Shown: in pieces, positions 40,601-45,783 of the stretch | How positions within the stretch are numbered: position 1 is the stretch's first letter | Layout of the letters: each line of letters starts with the position of its first letter | NCBI GenBank assembly: GCA_963457665.1 | Contig: OY735215.1 | Span: 41,541,825-41,605,824, forward strand | Origin: Thysanoteuthis rhombus | Taxonomy: Eukaryota > Mollusca > Cephalopoda > Oegopsida > Thysanoteuthidae | Direction: 5' to 3' | DNA: 64,000 nt | Position numbers and translations under genes: made by a program | The notes under the pieces: model-generated | Told to the model about the DNA's origin: nothing | The model's database searches: none | What the model saw: only the letters and a program-made list of their open reading frames with translations

Positions 40601-43519
40601 TGCATCTTGTATGAATCACATAGAATATTGATATTTTTTCATTTGTAAGAAACCGTCAATCAGAACTGTCAATGTACAGTCATCACTTTTCAAATGATTC
40701 CAGATGGCTGGCAGACAATGTGTATGTCGCACATACAGGCAGTGTTGCCAACCCAATGGAAATTTTAATAATATTTTGACTCTTAAAAAGCAGTAAATAT
40801 AGCCAAAACATACCAAAAAGATGATAAAAAATGGTCAGAAAATACCTATAATATTTAAAATGTCCATGCTAATTCAGCGACTTTTGCACTTCCAAAACAA
40901 GAAACATGCTAATTTTAGTATGGAAAGTGCTAAATTGGCAACACTCATAACAGGAAATAAACAATGGAGCTAGGAAGAGTAAAAAATCTAAACTTTCAAC
41001 TCTCCAACTCAACCTTAAATGCTTGCAGGACTCCCGACGTTTATGGTTCACATTGGAAACATGACTCCAGATTACTGCTCTCTTATATGATTCTCAATGG
41101 AATTGAAATTAAAACTCATTGCTGGCAAGTTCTTTAAAAGATTCATTTTTTTCCTTTTTCAAGTATTCTTGTGTGCTTCAAGTTTTTGCTAGAGTGCCCA
41201 TGATCTTCAGACCAAACCTAGTTTTCTTAAATTCAGCAGCACATTTTGCTCTAAGATCCCTTGGTAATCCATTGATTTCATGATTTTTTGATATGATCAA
41301 GTCTTTTAGTAGCAAAGCAACCTCAAGACATCATGGATGCTCCACCATGTTTAACTATAAGTAGAGTATTCTTTTGTATATTAGCTTCATTTCGTTGTCA
41401 ATAAACAAATGGCTGGTGTGCATTGCCAATAGCTATTTTGGTAGCATCTGTCCGTAGAACATTTGCCTAGAAGGATTTTTATTTATCCAGGTATTCTTTG
41501 GCAAAAATCAATTATTCCATTTTATGTTTGTTTTGTTTTTCAGCAATGAGGTCTTCCTTGGTCCTCGATTGAAAGTAAAAGAACACTCTACTAACATTTT
41601 CAACTATGAAACATTAATACGATTGAGGCTACTACAAAAATGAGATTTCGCTCTTTTTATTTTCATACTAAATTTCATTGTTCATTTACTAATGATAGAT
41701 AAGGAAAATGAGCAATTTTTGAATGTGATGTCACATATACAATCAAGTCGGTGAGCCGGATGAAATGAGGCTGTGGACTAGATTCGGCCCCTGCTGGCCA
41801 CAGTTTTCAAAGTTCTGGTCTAAACTATTGCACAAACACTACAATACATACACAACTTCATTCTATGCAATCAATATGAAGAGATCATATCTACTTTGAC
41901 ATTGTAAAAAGAGTGAAAAAATGTGTTCGTGTTGTTGTCTTACACGGAAGTTGTGCAGTACAAAGTCATCTCTCTCAGGCACTGGGCAAAGTTAAGATAG
42001 AACAATCTCTGCAAACCTGGTTTTCAGACTTTAATCAAACAAGTCAAGTCAATAGAAAATTAAAAAATACAAATTAAAACAAATAAAATTTGACCCCCGG
42101 TCCAAAAAAAAAGAAATGAGCAAAAAAACTTTTTATATCAAAAAAAAAATTTTTAGTTTGGCTGTTTACGAATTTAGTTCAATACATCTAAAATTTCGGA
42201 ATGTTTTTTTTTTATTTCCTTCTTTTACGGGATATCTATCTCTAGCATGATTATTGTTGTTTTATTTACGACATAACACCGTTAGCGATTGTTGTTGGAC
42301 TGGAGGTGACTTGTTCGTAACAACCATAAAAAAATAACATCAGCTGGCTTCGGTTTATTTGAGATCACATTATTGTTATAACTTTATGGAAGTAAATTTA
42401 AACACAAAAAGTGAACAGCCCATTAATTACAGAAAACAATAATAGAAATCAATTGCAGAGGCTTTTTGTTTTAGGTACGATTTACGAGAAGCTGGTCACA
42501 TGATCTCTCTAACTTATAACACGTTTTACTGTTTCTCTTCAAAATTATTTATCCCCCCCCCTTTGTTTGTTTTACTGTGATGATCCGTCAGTGTTTATCA
42601 ACAAGAATATCTACTTTTTAAAAAAATCTACTCCATATAATTAGGTAAACCTTTGCATGACAGCACAAAATTGATTTTATCATTTCTAAAATAGGAAAAC
42701 AATTCAATTTATTTACTTTTGGTTAAGTTCTCCATCTTAAAATCAATATACTAACTGACCATTCATTCCCCATCTTATGAAAAAACATCAATTTTTCTTG
42801 AATTTTTAAAATTTTTGGCACAAAGTAGGAAGATGGTCCCTATCGAAAATTCCTCACCCTCGCTCACTTGACGTAAAAAATGGCGCACAAATAAAAATAA
42901 ACAATTCGACAAGGTGATTCATTCAATACAGCAATAGCAATATATTTTAGATTTATTTATCTACTTCTATTTTTCTTTCATCAATTCTCATTTCTTTAGA
43001 TTTTTGCGCCGTTTTCAACATCGAGTGAGTGAGCAGGGGTGTGAAACTTGATTTAATTTACGATCGGGGCCACCTTCAGTAAATTGTGCCCTTTTTTCCG
43101 AATATAGGTTACAGATATATGAGTTTATTTCAACTTCAATCGTGGACTTTCGCAGGCAAGACGATTCGGTCACAATCTATGGAAATGAGAAATTTGCATT
43201 TGAGTTAAAATGTTGAAAACAATTTTTCTTTTCATCACGGTTAAAATAATTGACGCTGTTATAACATAGGATGTATACATACTGGGTACATAATTTTCGC
43301 CGCTTATCTACAGGATTACCAAAAGGACAATTGAGTTCAATCACTTAGAAAATAAACATGGTAAAATGAAAAGAAAAACACAAATTTAAAATTGACGATA
43401 ATTTAAAAACATCCTCACCTCCGAAAGACGAGAGAAAGGAGTAGAAGAACTAACATCCCCGACGTGAACTTGGTATGTGTTTGCGCGTAAAACTTGATCA
43501 CGTACCATGGAATGGCCAT
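2540..43519 (-). CDS. SNX14: Sorting nexin 14 (SNX14), 5' half of gene, 16 coding exons, continues beyond the left edge
   Basis: Known of the family: SNX14 is an ER-anchored PXA-RGS-PX-nexin-C protein (relatives: yeast Mdm1, fly Snazarus) acting at ER-endolysosome and ER-lipid-droplet contacts. Seen here: 16 exons totalling 1,350 bp (450 codons), all with GT-AG borders and matching phases. Layout by residue: hydrophobic hairpin about 21-57; C88-x2-C91-x4-C96-x2-H99; PXA about 110-290; RGS about 320-450. Diagnostic stretches are DSLLPNI, CTVCGQRKCPRHR, YLGPNLHVAMQSRKMELEYL, FNGRILNPDLT and AYEHAYNLLEKTF, which align with human SNX14 in the same order. The ATG at 43,519 has A at -3, G at +4 and an in-frame TAA three codons upstream. 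PX, linker and C-terminal exons should lie left of position 1; I found none in 1-2539. The introns are full of transposons, but the exons show no stop or frameshift. Confidence 0.93.
3136..3835 (-). mobile_element. RTE-like LINE fragments: 3' end plus internal RT piece
   Basis: 3136-3335 is the (TGA)n-tailed 3' end. About 3340-3835 matches the reverse-transcriptase region (compare the APGLDNIT to LFNLC stretch of the copy at 52.7-54.3 kb), also antisense. The C-terminal segment between them is missing, so this is an internally deleted or composite copy. Confidence 0.7.
3857..4545 (-). mobile_element. RTE-like LINE, 3' half
   Basis: An antisense copy reaching from a degenerate TGA tail back into the late RT domain; its far end reads like a SETKVMYKTYV segment. 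It is heavily degraded and adjacent to the 3136-3835 fragments, perhaps a separate insertion. Confidence 0.75.
4810..4918. mobile_element. MITE-like family A, internally deleted
   Basis: Only the two ends remain: GGCTAGTCACTTAATG at the left and CTGACAGTTTTGGTTGACAG plus TTTCTA at the right. Confidence 0.6.
6387..6827. mobile_element. MITE-like family A, near full length (about 440 bp)
   Basis: Runs from AGTCTGGTTAGTCACTCGAT to GACAGTTTTGGTAGGTGGTC. It contains the shared block GGCAGCATGCTGCATTGGG and GATCAATGAATAAGTTACTT. Confidence 0.7.
7375..8015. repeat. Diverged duplicate of 10,430-10,805
   Basis: Shares GAATAAATAATTCTTC, CAATAT/GTAGAA and ATTCTTGCTCATAAAATAAA with 10,430-10,805 in the same order. 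The LINE at 7,539-7,955 lies between the two halves. Probably an old dispersed repeat. Confidence 0.45.
7539..7955 (+). mobile_element. RTE-like LINE, 3' end fragment
   Basis: A sense-oriented copy starting near the KKRVYNQ(C/Y)ILL-VTYG segment and ending in GCTGCTGATGATGAT. It is degraded, and it interrupts an older duplicated sequence (see 7375-8015). Confidence 0.75.
8160..8400. mobile_element. MITE-like family A, internal fragment
   Basis: Opposite orientation; retains CACTTATTCATTGATCACCC and the preceding GGTTGAACATGCAACCTAAG block, without clear ends. Confidence 0.55.
8503..9843. mobile_element. Possible TIR DNA transposon remnant carrying a LINE insertion
   Basis: Left TACAGGTATGCGTTGCATAA and right TTGCGACGCATTA contain an inverted (A)TGCGT(T/C)GCA motif. 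The RTE-like LINE at 8,824-9,243 is between them. No transposase was seen; the pairing of the two ends is tentative. Confidence 0.3.
8824..9243 (-). mobile_element. RTE-like LINE, 3' end fragment
   Basis: Antisense copy with TKRQICKLRTMRRAHEKIML and a W-GYVARMADNRW stretch that keeps an open frame for about 88 codons. It is 5'-truncated near 9243. Confidence 0.8.
9871..9905. repeat. (TA)n microsatellite
   Basis: About 17 TA units in an intron. Confidence 0.95.
10430..10805. repeat. Diverged duplicate of 7,375-8,015
   Basis: The uninterrupted counterpart of 7,375-8,015. The shared core TTATTCTTGCTCATAAAATA is nearly identical. Confidence 0.45.
11046..11080. repeat. (AT)n(GA)n microsatellite
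   Basis: About ten AT units followed by five GA units. Confidence 0.95.
11596..11653 (-). CDS. SNX14: SNX14 exon 15 (RGS)
   Basis: 58 bp, residues 410-427: VEGPFQNVVKLRTSPPLF, matching human AEGPYIDVVKLQTMRCLF. The last in-frame bases AA are completed to Lys by exon 16, so the TAA readable at the exon end is in another frame. The donor is TAA|GTAAGT. Confidence 0.93.
12300..13380. other. Intron sequence with a long unrecognised minus-strand frame
   Basis: Part of the SNX14 intron between exons 14 and 15. The 126-codon minus-strand frame at 12,996-13,376 is long for such AT-rich DNA and Cys-rich, but has no splice context, no homology I recognise and no partner. Confidence 0.2.
13967..14122 (-). 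CDS. SNX14: SNX14 exon 14 (RGS core)
   Basis: 156 bp, residues 358-408. DFNGRILNPDLTDHDLLELH is followed by a conserved YNNYC and a KI-F motif. It matches human [20 protein letters not shown]. The acceptor is ATTTTAG and the donor TCA|GTAAGT. Confidence 0.95.
14411..14690. mobile_element. Probable hAT-type element, degraded
   Basis: Right end GTTTGGGTACCCCTGG and left end TTGATCCCTAACCATTGGG look like degenerate hAT inverted ends. Flanking sequences are not clearly duplicated. Confidence 0.4.
15392..15506 (-). CDS. SNX14: SNX14 exon 13 (RGS start)
   Basis: 115 bp, residues 319-356. It ends in FMKREAAVSVLQFCLAC, matching human FLKQEGAVHVLQFCLTV at the N-terminal helices of the RGS domain. 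The acceptor is AATAG and the donor GTG|GTAAGT. Confidence 0.93.
15550..15890. mobile_element. MITE-like family A copy
   Basis: From ATTAGAAACCATCACATGAC to CAGTTTTGGTTGGCGGTTAT and GGTTTCTAAT. It lies in the SNX14 intron between exons 12 and 13. Confidence 0.65.
16545..16665. mobile_element. MITE-like family A, 3' end scrap
   Basis: Shares the ACATACATACATAGCCAG block and a degenerate ACACTTTTAGTCGAAGGTTT end. Confidence 0.4.
16985..17260 (+). other. Open frame of possible transposon origin, unrecognised
   Basis: The frame reads PSRTARRSAQKQVHMYDVQQ, VLRFFDGTRDSPNNESSGSY, then an acidic serine-rich stretch with no stop for 90 residues. The acidic, Ser-rich pattern recalls piggyBac transposase N-termini, but no catalytic region follows and the match is weak. 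It lies in the SNX14 intron on the opposite strand. Confidence 0.25.
17333..17373. repeat. Perfect palindrome, 19-base arms, 3-base centre
   Basis: CATGTGGAGGATTCCAGGT, then AGG, then its exact reverse complement. A weaker ATG-containing extension lies on each side. It is in the SNX14 intron between exons 12 and 13. Confidence 0.9.
17661..17741 (-). CDS. SNX14: SNX14 exon 12 (PXA-RGS linker)
   Basis: 81 bp in phase 0, residues 292-318: PPAIIKTPSKPVPFLTDFSE and on. The PVPFL..F.EP core matches human PLVPFLQKFAEP. It is a proline-rich linker before the RGS domain. The acceptor is TTGTAG and the donor TCA|GTAAGT. Confidence 0.9.
19379..19600. repeat. Short dispersed repeat, partner at 20,256-20,370
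   Basis: ATCAACTTAATCACTTCTTC and ACCAAGAAAGA occur at both places in the same order. Class unknown. Confidence 0.35.
19757..19801 (-). CDS. SNX14: SNX14 exon 11 (end of PXA)
   Basis: A 45-bp micro-exon in phase 0 encoding DIVNNMILIFLDDTP (residues 277-291), equivalent to human DTVNHLLIIFIDDSP. The acceptor is TTGCAG and the donor CCG|GTAAGT. It is easy to miss without protein homology. Confidence 0.92.
19833..20200. mobile_element. MITE-like family A, one end missing
   Basis: Begins GGTGACTCAATAGAAAACAT and includes GTATAAGTTACTTCTCTCAC. It stops after CATACATAGCCAACCATAG without the GACGGTTTCTA end. Confidence 0.6.
20807..20882 (-). CDS. SNX14: SNX14 exon 10 (PXA)
   Basis: 76 bp, residues 252-276: CMCSLVREVGAGSLLQLAMD then TLADP. 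It matches human SLTLLIREILSGSVFLPSLD FLADP. The donor is CCT|GTAAGT. Confidence 0.93.
21480..21570 (+). mobile_element. tRNA-like SINE head
   Basis: A-box-like TGGCCTAATTGG at 21,487-21,498 and B-box-like GAGTTCAAATC at 21,544. The acceptor and anticodon arms do not fold convincingly, so this is a decayed SINE head or tRNA pseudogene. Confidence 0.4.
22452..22772. mobile_element. MITE-like family A copy
   Basis: Begins AGAAATCGTCAACCAAATCT and ends near CACATGACAGTTTCTATGGC. An internal block of about 40 bases (AACCAATGGAGCTAAAGG and AACCAATGAAGCTAGAAG) is tandemly duplicated. Confidence 0.65.
22836..22992 (-). CDS. SNX14: SNX14 exon 9 (PXA core)
   Basis: 157 bp, the longest exon seen, residues 200-250. 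It contains YLGPNLHVAMQSRKMELEYL followed by RRLVESLFPFIL, nearly colinear with human [20 protein letters not shown]. The donor is CAG|GTAAGA and the acceptor TTTTCAG. Confidence 0.96.
23435..23458. repeat. (TG)n microsatellite
   Basis: About ten TG units followed by TATATA. Confidence 0.95.
24162..24246 (-). CDS. SNX14: SNX14 exon 8 (PXA)
   Basis: 85 bp, residues 171-198: IDIPELLVGKVAKAALAHLD and on to LQTRRR. It corresponds to human [20 protein letters not shown]. It ends one base into the codon completed by exon 9. The donor is GAG|GTAATT. Confidence 0.92.
24640..24671. repeat. (TA)n microsatellite
   Basis: About 15 TA units between SNX14 exons 7 and 8. Confidence 0.95.
25548..25692. repeat. 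Large near-perfect hairpin (64-base arms, 17-base loop)
   Basis: Arms 25,548-25,611 and 25,629-25,692 are inverted copies with about five differences, one of them a G-U-compatible change on one strand. The core is CACTCCCTTGAGTCATCCAG. The arms are much richer in G+C than the surrounding intron. It lies in the SNX14 intron between exons 7 and 8. It is either a foldback insertion or a hairpin RNA locus. Confidence 0.85.
25840..26290. repeat. Dispersed repeat family B copy
   Basis: Shares with 35,320-35,600 the blocks GTATTCATTTATG, GAGCCATTG(A)CTAAGG, (T)CAA.TTTGGG-CAGATCC and TTACCTCCCT. Its end AAAGATTCAAGGGAAATAAC recurs at 34,622. Class unknown. Confidence 0.5.
26346..26433 (-). CDS. SNX14: SNX14 exon 7 (PXA)
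   Basis: 88 bp, residues 142-170: DLSEDEEFIDELRTNIRFIA continuing to LLRRAKK. It matches human [20 protein letters not shown] in the PXA domain. The acceptor is ACTAG and the donor AAG|GTAAAT. Confidence 0.93.
27931..28180. repeat. Diverged foldback, arms about 80-85 bases
   Basis: 27,931-28,013 and 28,098-28,180 are inverted copies, clearest at TTCAAAGAGTT and GATGATTGAA, then a looser CCTT-CT, CAAC, TTTTG, TGATCCA series. A further palindrome, TACAACTACAGTAGTTGTA, sits at the right arm. Confidence 0.55.
28462..28505 (-). CDS. SNX14: SNX14 exon 6 (PXA)
   Basis: 44 bp, the second smallest-looking exon class here, encoding LLDLVFKEFIYSWF plus two bases of a Lys codon. It matches human VLELVLENFVYPWY at the start of the PXA domain. 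The donor is CAA|GTAAGT and the acceptor TTCTAG. Confidence 0.9.
28880..28950 (+). repeat. Degenerate telomere-like TTAGGG repeats
   Basis: AGGGTTAG occurs three times, plus TTAGGGTTATTG, spread over 50-70 bases in the SNX14 intron between exons 5 and 6. Confidence 0.4.
30131..30747 (-). mobile_element. RTE-like LINE, best preserved 3' end
   Basis: Antisense. It keeps VYNQCILPIVTYGAETWNLT, TRKLRTMQREHERIMLGLTW, HKTAQYIREKTGVRDIIESI and WAGHVARM, then a tail of four TGA units. It is the best guide to the C-terminus of the family and lies in the SNX14 intron between exons 5 and 6. Confidence 0.85.
31052..31130 (-). CDS. SNX14: SNX14 exon 5 (linker into PXA)
   Basis: 79 bp, residues 101-126, PELNILAFQPWNGIDIPETV and onward. 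The QPW and the following acidic/hydrophobic stretch match human YQPWLDLKISSKVD. The donor GGG|GTAGGT is chosen because it keeps phase with exon 6. Confidence 0.88.
31504..31940. mobile_element. hAT-type non-autonomous element with 8-bp target duplication
   Basis: 437 bp with ends CAGTGGTCACCAAC and GGTTAGTGGCCACTG in inverted orientation. It is flanked by GTATATAT (31,496-31,503) and GTACATAT (31,941-31,948), an 8-bp duplication with one change. No transposase frame. Confidence 0.75.
34075..34151 (-). CDS. SNX14: SNX14 exon 4 (Cys/His knuckle)
   Basis: 77 bp, residues 75-99. It holds CTVCGQRKCPRH, a C-x2-C-x4-C-x2-H pattern with the same spacing as human CAVCGKVKCKRH. The spacing suggests a small metal-binding knuckle; this is inference. 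The donor is TAG|GTAAGT. Confidence 0.92.
34575..34692. repeat. Repeat family B, terminal fragment with poly-A
   Basis: A 23-base A run, then AAAGATTCAAGAGGAATAA and GCCTTAGTCTTTAAACCTCA, matching the end of the copy at 25.8-26.3 kb. Confidence 0.5.
34768..34970 (+). mobile_element. RTE-like LINE, short 3' end
   Basis: A sense copy of only the last 190 bases or so (PRDHMRNQGRQ-type stretch, then LGKVYVL) ending in (GAT)n. It is followed directly by another 3' end. Confidence 0.75.
34972..35276 (+). mobile_element. RTE-like LINE, second 3' end in tandem
   Basis: Starts right after the (GAT)n tail of the previous copy in the same orientation and ends in its own GATGGTGATGATGAT tail. The arrangement suggests insertion at or beside the earlier tail. 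Confidence 0.75.
35320..35600. repeat. Repeat family B copy
   Basis: Matches the 25,840 copy over GGGCCATGGGCTAAGG and TTTTGGGACAGATTCAGAAA, but lacks its end, which sits separately at 34.6 kb on the other side of two LINE ends. Confidence 0.45.
35832..35883 (-). CDS. SNX14: SNX14 exon 3
   Basis: 52 bp encoding KDSLLPNILFMYTRKYK (residues 58-74), the conserved DSLLPNI segment just after the membrane hairpin. The acceptor is ATACAG and the donor AAG|GTTAGT. Confidence 0.92.
36674..36742 (-). CDS. SNX14: SNX14 exon 2 (second membrane segment)
   Basis: 69 bp. It reads YIHLFLLVWSLVFGTVAAY after a split serine codon and corresponds to human RYIHILMIFWSFVAG. It forms the second hydrophobic segment of the N-terminal hairpin. 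The acceptor is TTTTCCAG and the donor AAG|GTAAAA. Confidence 0.92.
37512..37692. mobile_element. pogo/Tigger-like MITE with TA duplication
   Basis: 181 bp with inverted ends CAGGTATACCTTG and CAAGGTATCCCTG, flanked by TA on both sides (37,510-37,511 and 37,693-37,694). The CAGG-ATACCT terminus is characteristic of pogo/Tigger elements. The internal phrase AAACCGTACT(G/A)TTCAAGG occurs twice. Confidence 0.65.
39452..39815. mobile_element. MITE-like family A copy
   Basis: Begins ATTAGAAACCGTCAACCAAA and runs to AATTTATTCATTGATCACCA; the far end is lost. Confidence 0.65.
39935..39972. mobile_element. hAT-type right end fragment
   Basis: The sequence GAATTTGGGAACCACTG is a typical hAT terminus. 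No matching left end was found nearby. Confidence 0.35.
40058..40391. mobile_element. hAT-type non-autonomous element with perfect 8-bp duplication
   Basis: 334 bp with degenerate inverted ends (TAATGGTTTTGAAACT and ACTCACTA). It is flanked on both sides by GTCTAAGG (40,050-40,057 and 40,392-40,399). Confidence 0.75.
40646..41020. mobile_element. MITE-like family A, split by a hAT-type element
   Basis: Begins AAGAAACCGTCAATCAGAAC. It is interrupted at 40,740-40,945 and resumes at AAACAATGGAGCTAGGAAG, as in the uninterrupted copy at 39.5 kb. Confidence 0.6.
40740..40945. mobile_element. Small hAT-type MITE nested in MITE family A
   Basis: 206 bp with inverted ends CAGTGTTGCCAA and TTGGCAACACT. 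It is flanked by CATACAGG (40,732-40,739) and CATAACAGG (40,946-40,954), an 8-bp duplication with one inserted base. Confidence 0.65.
41080..41590 (-). pseudogene. Tc1/mariner-type transposase remnant
   Basis: The minus strand reads, in one mostly consistent frame with several stops, NVLRTDATKI, then NTLLIVKHGGASMMS-GC, then a decayed RR-VFQ.D-PKHTS-like stretch. This matches Tc1 transposases (LWTDE-K, VKHGGGSVMVWGC, Q-DNDPKHT), including the first catalytic Asp in RTDAT. It is degraded and inactive, and lies in the first SNX14 intron. Flanking inverted repeats were not found. Confidence 0.65.
42818..43095. repeat. Foldback element near SNX14 exon 1
   Basis: Arms about 42,818-42,905 and 42,995-43,095 are inverted, diverged copies sharing GGCACAA, GAAG(A/G)TGG, CTCACTC/TTGA and GGCGCA blocks. 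It lies 320 bases inside the first intron. A related fragment is at about 45,895-46,010 (CGCTCACTCGGTGTT, then ATTCAAAGCAATAACAATAT). Confidence 0.5.
43419..43519 (-). CDS. SNX14: SNX14 exon 1 (start codon, first membrane segment)
   Basis: Encodes residues 1-33 plus two bases of codon 34, beginning MAIPWYVIK and ending in the hydrophobic run GMLVLLLLSLVF, the first half of the ER-anchoring hairpin. The donor is GAG|GTGAGG. The context is GACAAAATGG. A second ATG ten bases downstream opens a different frame that does not splice into exon 2, so it is not the start. The intron that follows (36,743-43,418) is 6.7 kb. Confidence 0.88.
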
Positions 43520-43800
43520 TTTGTCTTAAAATAATAGGGACTGCAGTTTTTCTGATTTCGTTAAAAATTGTCAAAGACGTATTTACGACGTGTAAGTGTG
43601 TAAAATGCCAACAATTGTATATACATTTCGCAGACGATCCTTCACAGTAACGCCATATTGAAACTTGGGAGTAAGGGGAGGAGGCAACGAAAGGGGAAAT
43701 AACTCCGAAAAAAATGATTTTTCGATTGTTTCCCTTTATTTTTTTATCAATATGAAGTGACTGCATCAACGCTCGTTCTGGAACAATTCATTTTTCCAAG
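43520..43800 (-). promoter_or_regulatory. Probable 5' UTR and promoter region of SNX14
   Basis: The 280 bases upstream of the ATG are locally richer in CG dinucleotides than the introns and contain no clear TATA box at the expected distance. This would suit a TATA-less housekeeping promoter. An in-frame TAA precedes the ATG. The transcription start cannot be fixed from the sequence alone. Confidence 0.35.
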
Positions 43801-43895
43801 ATATTACACAATTTTCATAAAAATCCCCACCTTCAATTAAAATGTAACAAAACCTCTACGTATATCCACTTCTTAGACACCTTCCTCTCTTCCAG

Positions 43896-44020
43896 ATTAC
43901 CTCGTATAATAACAAAAGGTCCTTCAGAAGCACCTTTTGAAGACTTAGTACAGCACTTCACACGGGCCAAGGACTAACGATGTTCTGGTCGATTTTATGG
44001 CCTACTTGACCTCATTAAGG
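43896..44020 (+). other. Unassigned exon-like segment on the plus strand
   Basis: A pyrimidine-rich tract and TTCCAG precede this 125-base stretch, and GTAAGTT follows it. One frame gives PRIITKGPSEAPFEDLVQHF then TRAKD and a stop, which reads like a protein C-terminus, but I do not recognise it. It lies head-to-head with SNX14, about 380 bases from its ATG, so it could be part of a divergent transcript. No partner exon was found. Confidence 0.25.
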
Positions 44021-44099
44021 GTAAGTTCGCTCATACTGAACATTATGCTGGGTCTGGGTGTGGATATGAGACTGACACAATAACCAAAGTGTTTTTCAC

Positions 44100-45595
44100 T
44101 CAAGCTGTAGCTGTAACAGTAGATATTAAACCACCCCTTTTTTTACTCGAAACGGATTTATGGGTTTGAAAATAGGTATAAAAATTCCTCTTTTAACACA
44201 TTCATTGCCACACGATGCACATGTGCATCTTTTGACATGTTGTGTATTGCCTCTGACACACATGTGCGTTCATTCCATGGTTTTATTTAAGGCAATATGA
44301 GTAGCTACTGTATAGTTGTAGAGTCTTTTTGTGTTGGAATCTACACCCCATTTTCGCACGTAGTGTCTATTGTTGAATCCGAACAGCGATGGATTGTTGA
44401 GAGACGAGGATTTTGGATCCTCGTGGGTGATGTGTGGTGCACCGGCCCTGTAGCTGTAGAAAGAAGGAAGCTGTACGAAGAGAATGGAATGGAATGCGCG
44501 CCAAGTATGAAGTTGGGCGCGGATTGAAATAAAGAGGAATTAACACATACAAGAATTATGGCAAGATAAGAGACGTACGTTTAATACAAGAATAAAGATG
44601 AGGTACATGTACGGGTAACATTAATACGATCGATCGTGAGAAGTAATGTTAGGAGAAGAAATAGCAAAATAGGGAGTTCTCTTGTCTTGATAGTGCTGGC
44701 GTCGGAGTTGTAGCGGAGTTATCTAAACGCGTGGATCCCGTATAGTTGGATTGCTCCCAGATACGTGGAAACCGTGTTCAGTGTGTGAGCCTTACTGCCA
44801 AGTGAGTTAACTTGGGGGCTATTCGAAAGCATCCACCAGGGGACCTGCTCCTTTAAGTGCAATGGAGCAGTGCTGCTCTAGGGAAACCGACCCCCTGCAG
44901 CTAATGAGCACTGGACCATGTGCGTCTAGGGGTTTTATAGGGGTCGTCAGAGGAAGTGACGTTTTGGATATCAAGCTAAAAGAAGATTTTCGTGCTAAAT
45001 TCCTAACTAAAAGTATAGGGGACACTACAACTGCAACATGCTAAACTCGGTTTCTGCTTTGCAGCAGTGAGGAGATAACAGTCAGATCTGCCATAAGCAG
45101 AATTCAGGCAGTTCCCTTAAATGTTGTGTGCTTCCATACTTAGGACAATTGATATCATACCGATGCGAATATGTTGACAAGTAGGCTCCGAAAAGACTTT
45201 CTCAAACAAGCCAATGGAAATACAGCACTACCTTAAGTAACCAATCAGAACGCAGCAACATGAAAACAAGATCTGATAGCTAGACAACTGAATTCCATCT
45301 CACCTCCGATCCATGGGTATCGTGATGGCTAATCTCAACAAACTTACACCTGAGCACACAATACAAGTTACATACATATACACAGCATTCAAGTTTAAAA
45401 TCTGTATTGATCCAATATTAAGCAGAGTATATAATTCTATGTATTGCTTGATTCAAGTTTTAGAGCAAATTTTTTTTTGTTTTTGTTTTGAGTTCCATTT
45501 TTAAATAAGTAAAAGAAGTCACTTTATTTCTAAAATGGTAGAATCATAATTTACGTGCCTGAAACGGAGATAATTCCTGTTATCCTCAAAATGAA
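44100..45595. other. Intergenic block, unique-looking, less AT-rich
   Basis: No gene could be supported. The block is richer in G+C and CG dinucleotides than the introns, with the palindrome GATGCACATGTGCATC at about 44,214 and a self-complementary CGATCGATCG at about 44,629. Short frames at 44,297-44,527 and 44,862-45,044 have no recognisable product. Confidence 0.3.
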
Positions 45596-45599
45596 CAAC

Positions 45600-45752
45600 G
45601 GTTTATCCCATGTGCAACCAAGGCCGGCAGAATACAAGATGGAGAGACAAACTAGACAAATTCAGAAAGTATTGGCTCTGTGACGCCCACGATAGAGAGG
45701 TGTGACGAATCCATGGGAATCCTATGTCCAACGACGGACGATGAAAGACTAC

Positions 45753-45781
<29 letters not shown>
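45600..45781 (+). mobile_element. RTE-like LINE, short 3' end
   Basis: A sense copy of about 150 bases of C-terminal coding sequence ending in (GAT)8-9. It is a 5'-truncated dead copy. Confidence 0.75.

Positions 45782-45783
<2 letters not shown>

Noticed and set aside
41740-41822. hAT-like end near GGCCCCTGCTGGCCACAG
   Set aside because: Resembles a hAT terminus, but no second end or target duplication could be found.
43386-43769. 127-codon minus-strand open frame at the SNX14 start
   Set aside because: It is a shadow. The true frame starts at 43,519, is offset from this one, and splices in phase into exon 2; this frame's later codons do not continue into any exon.
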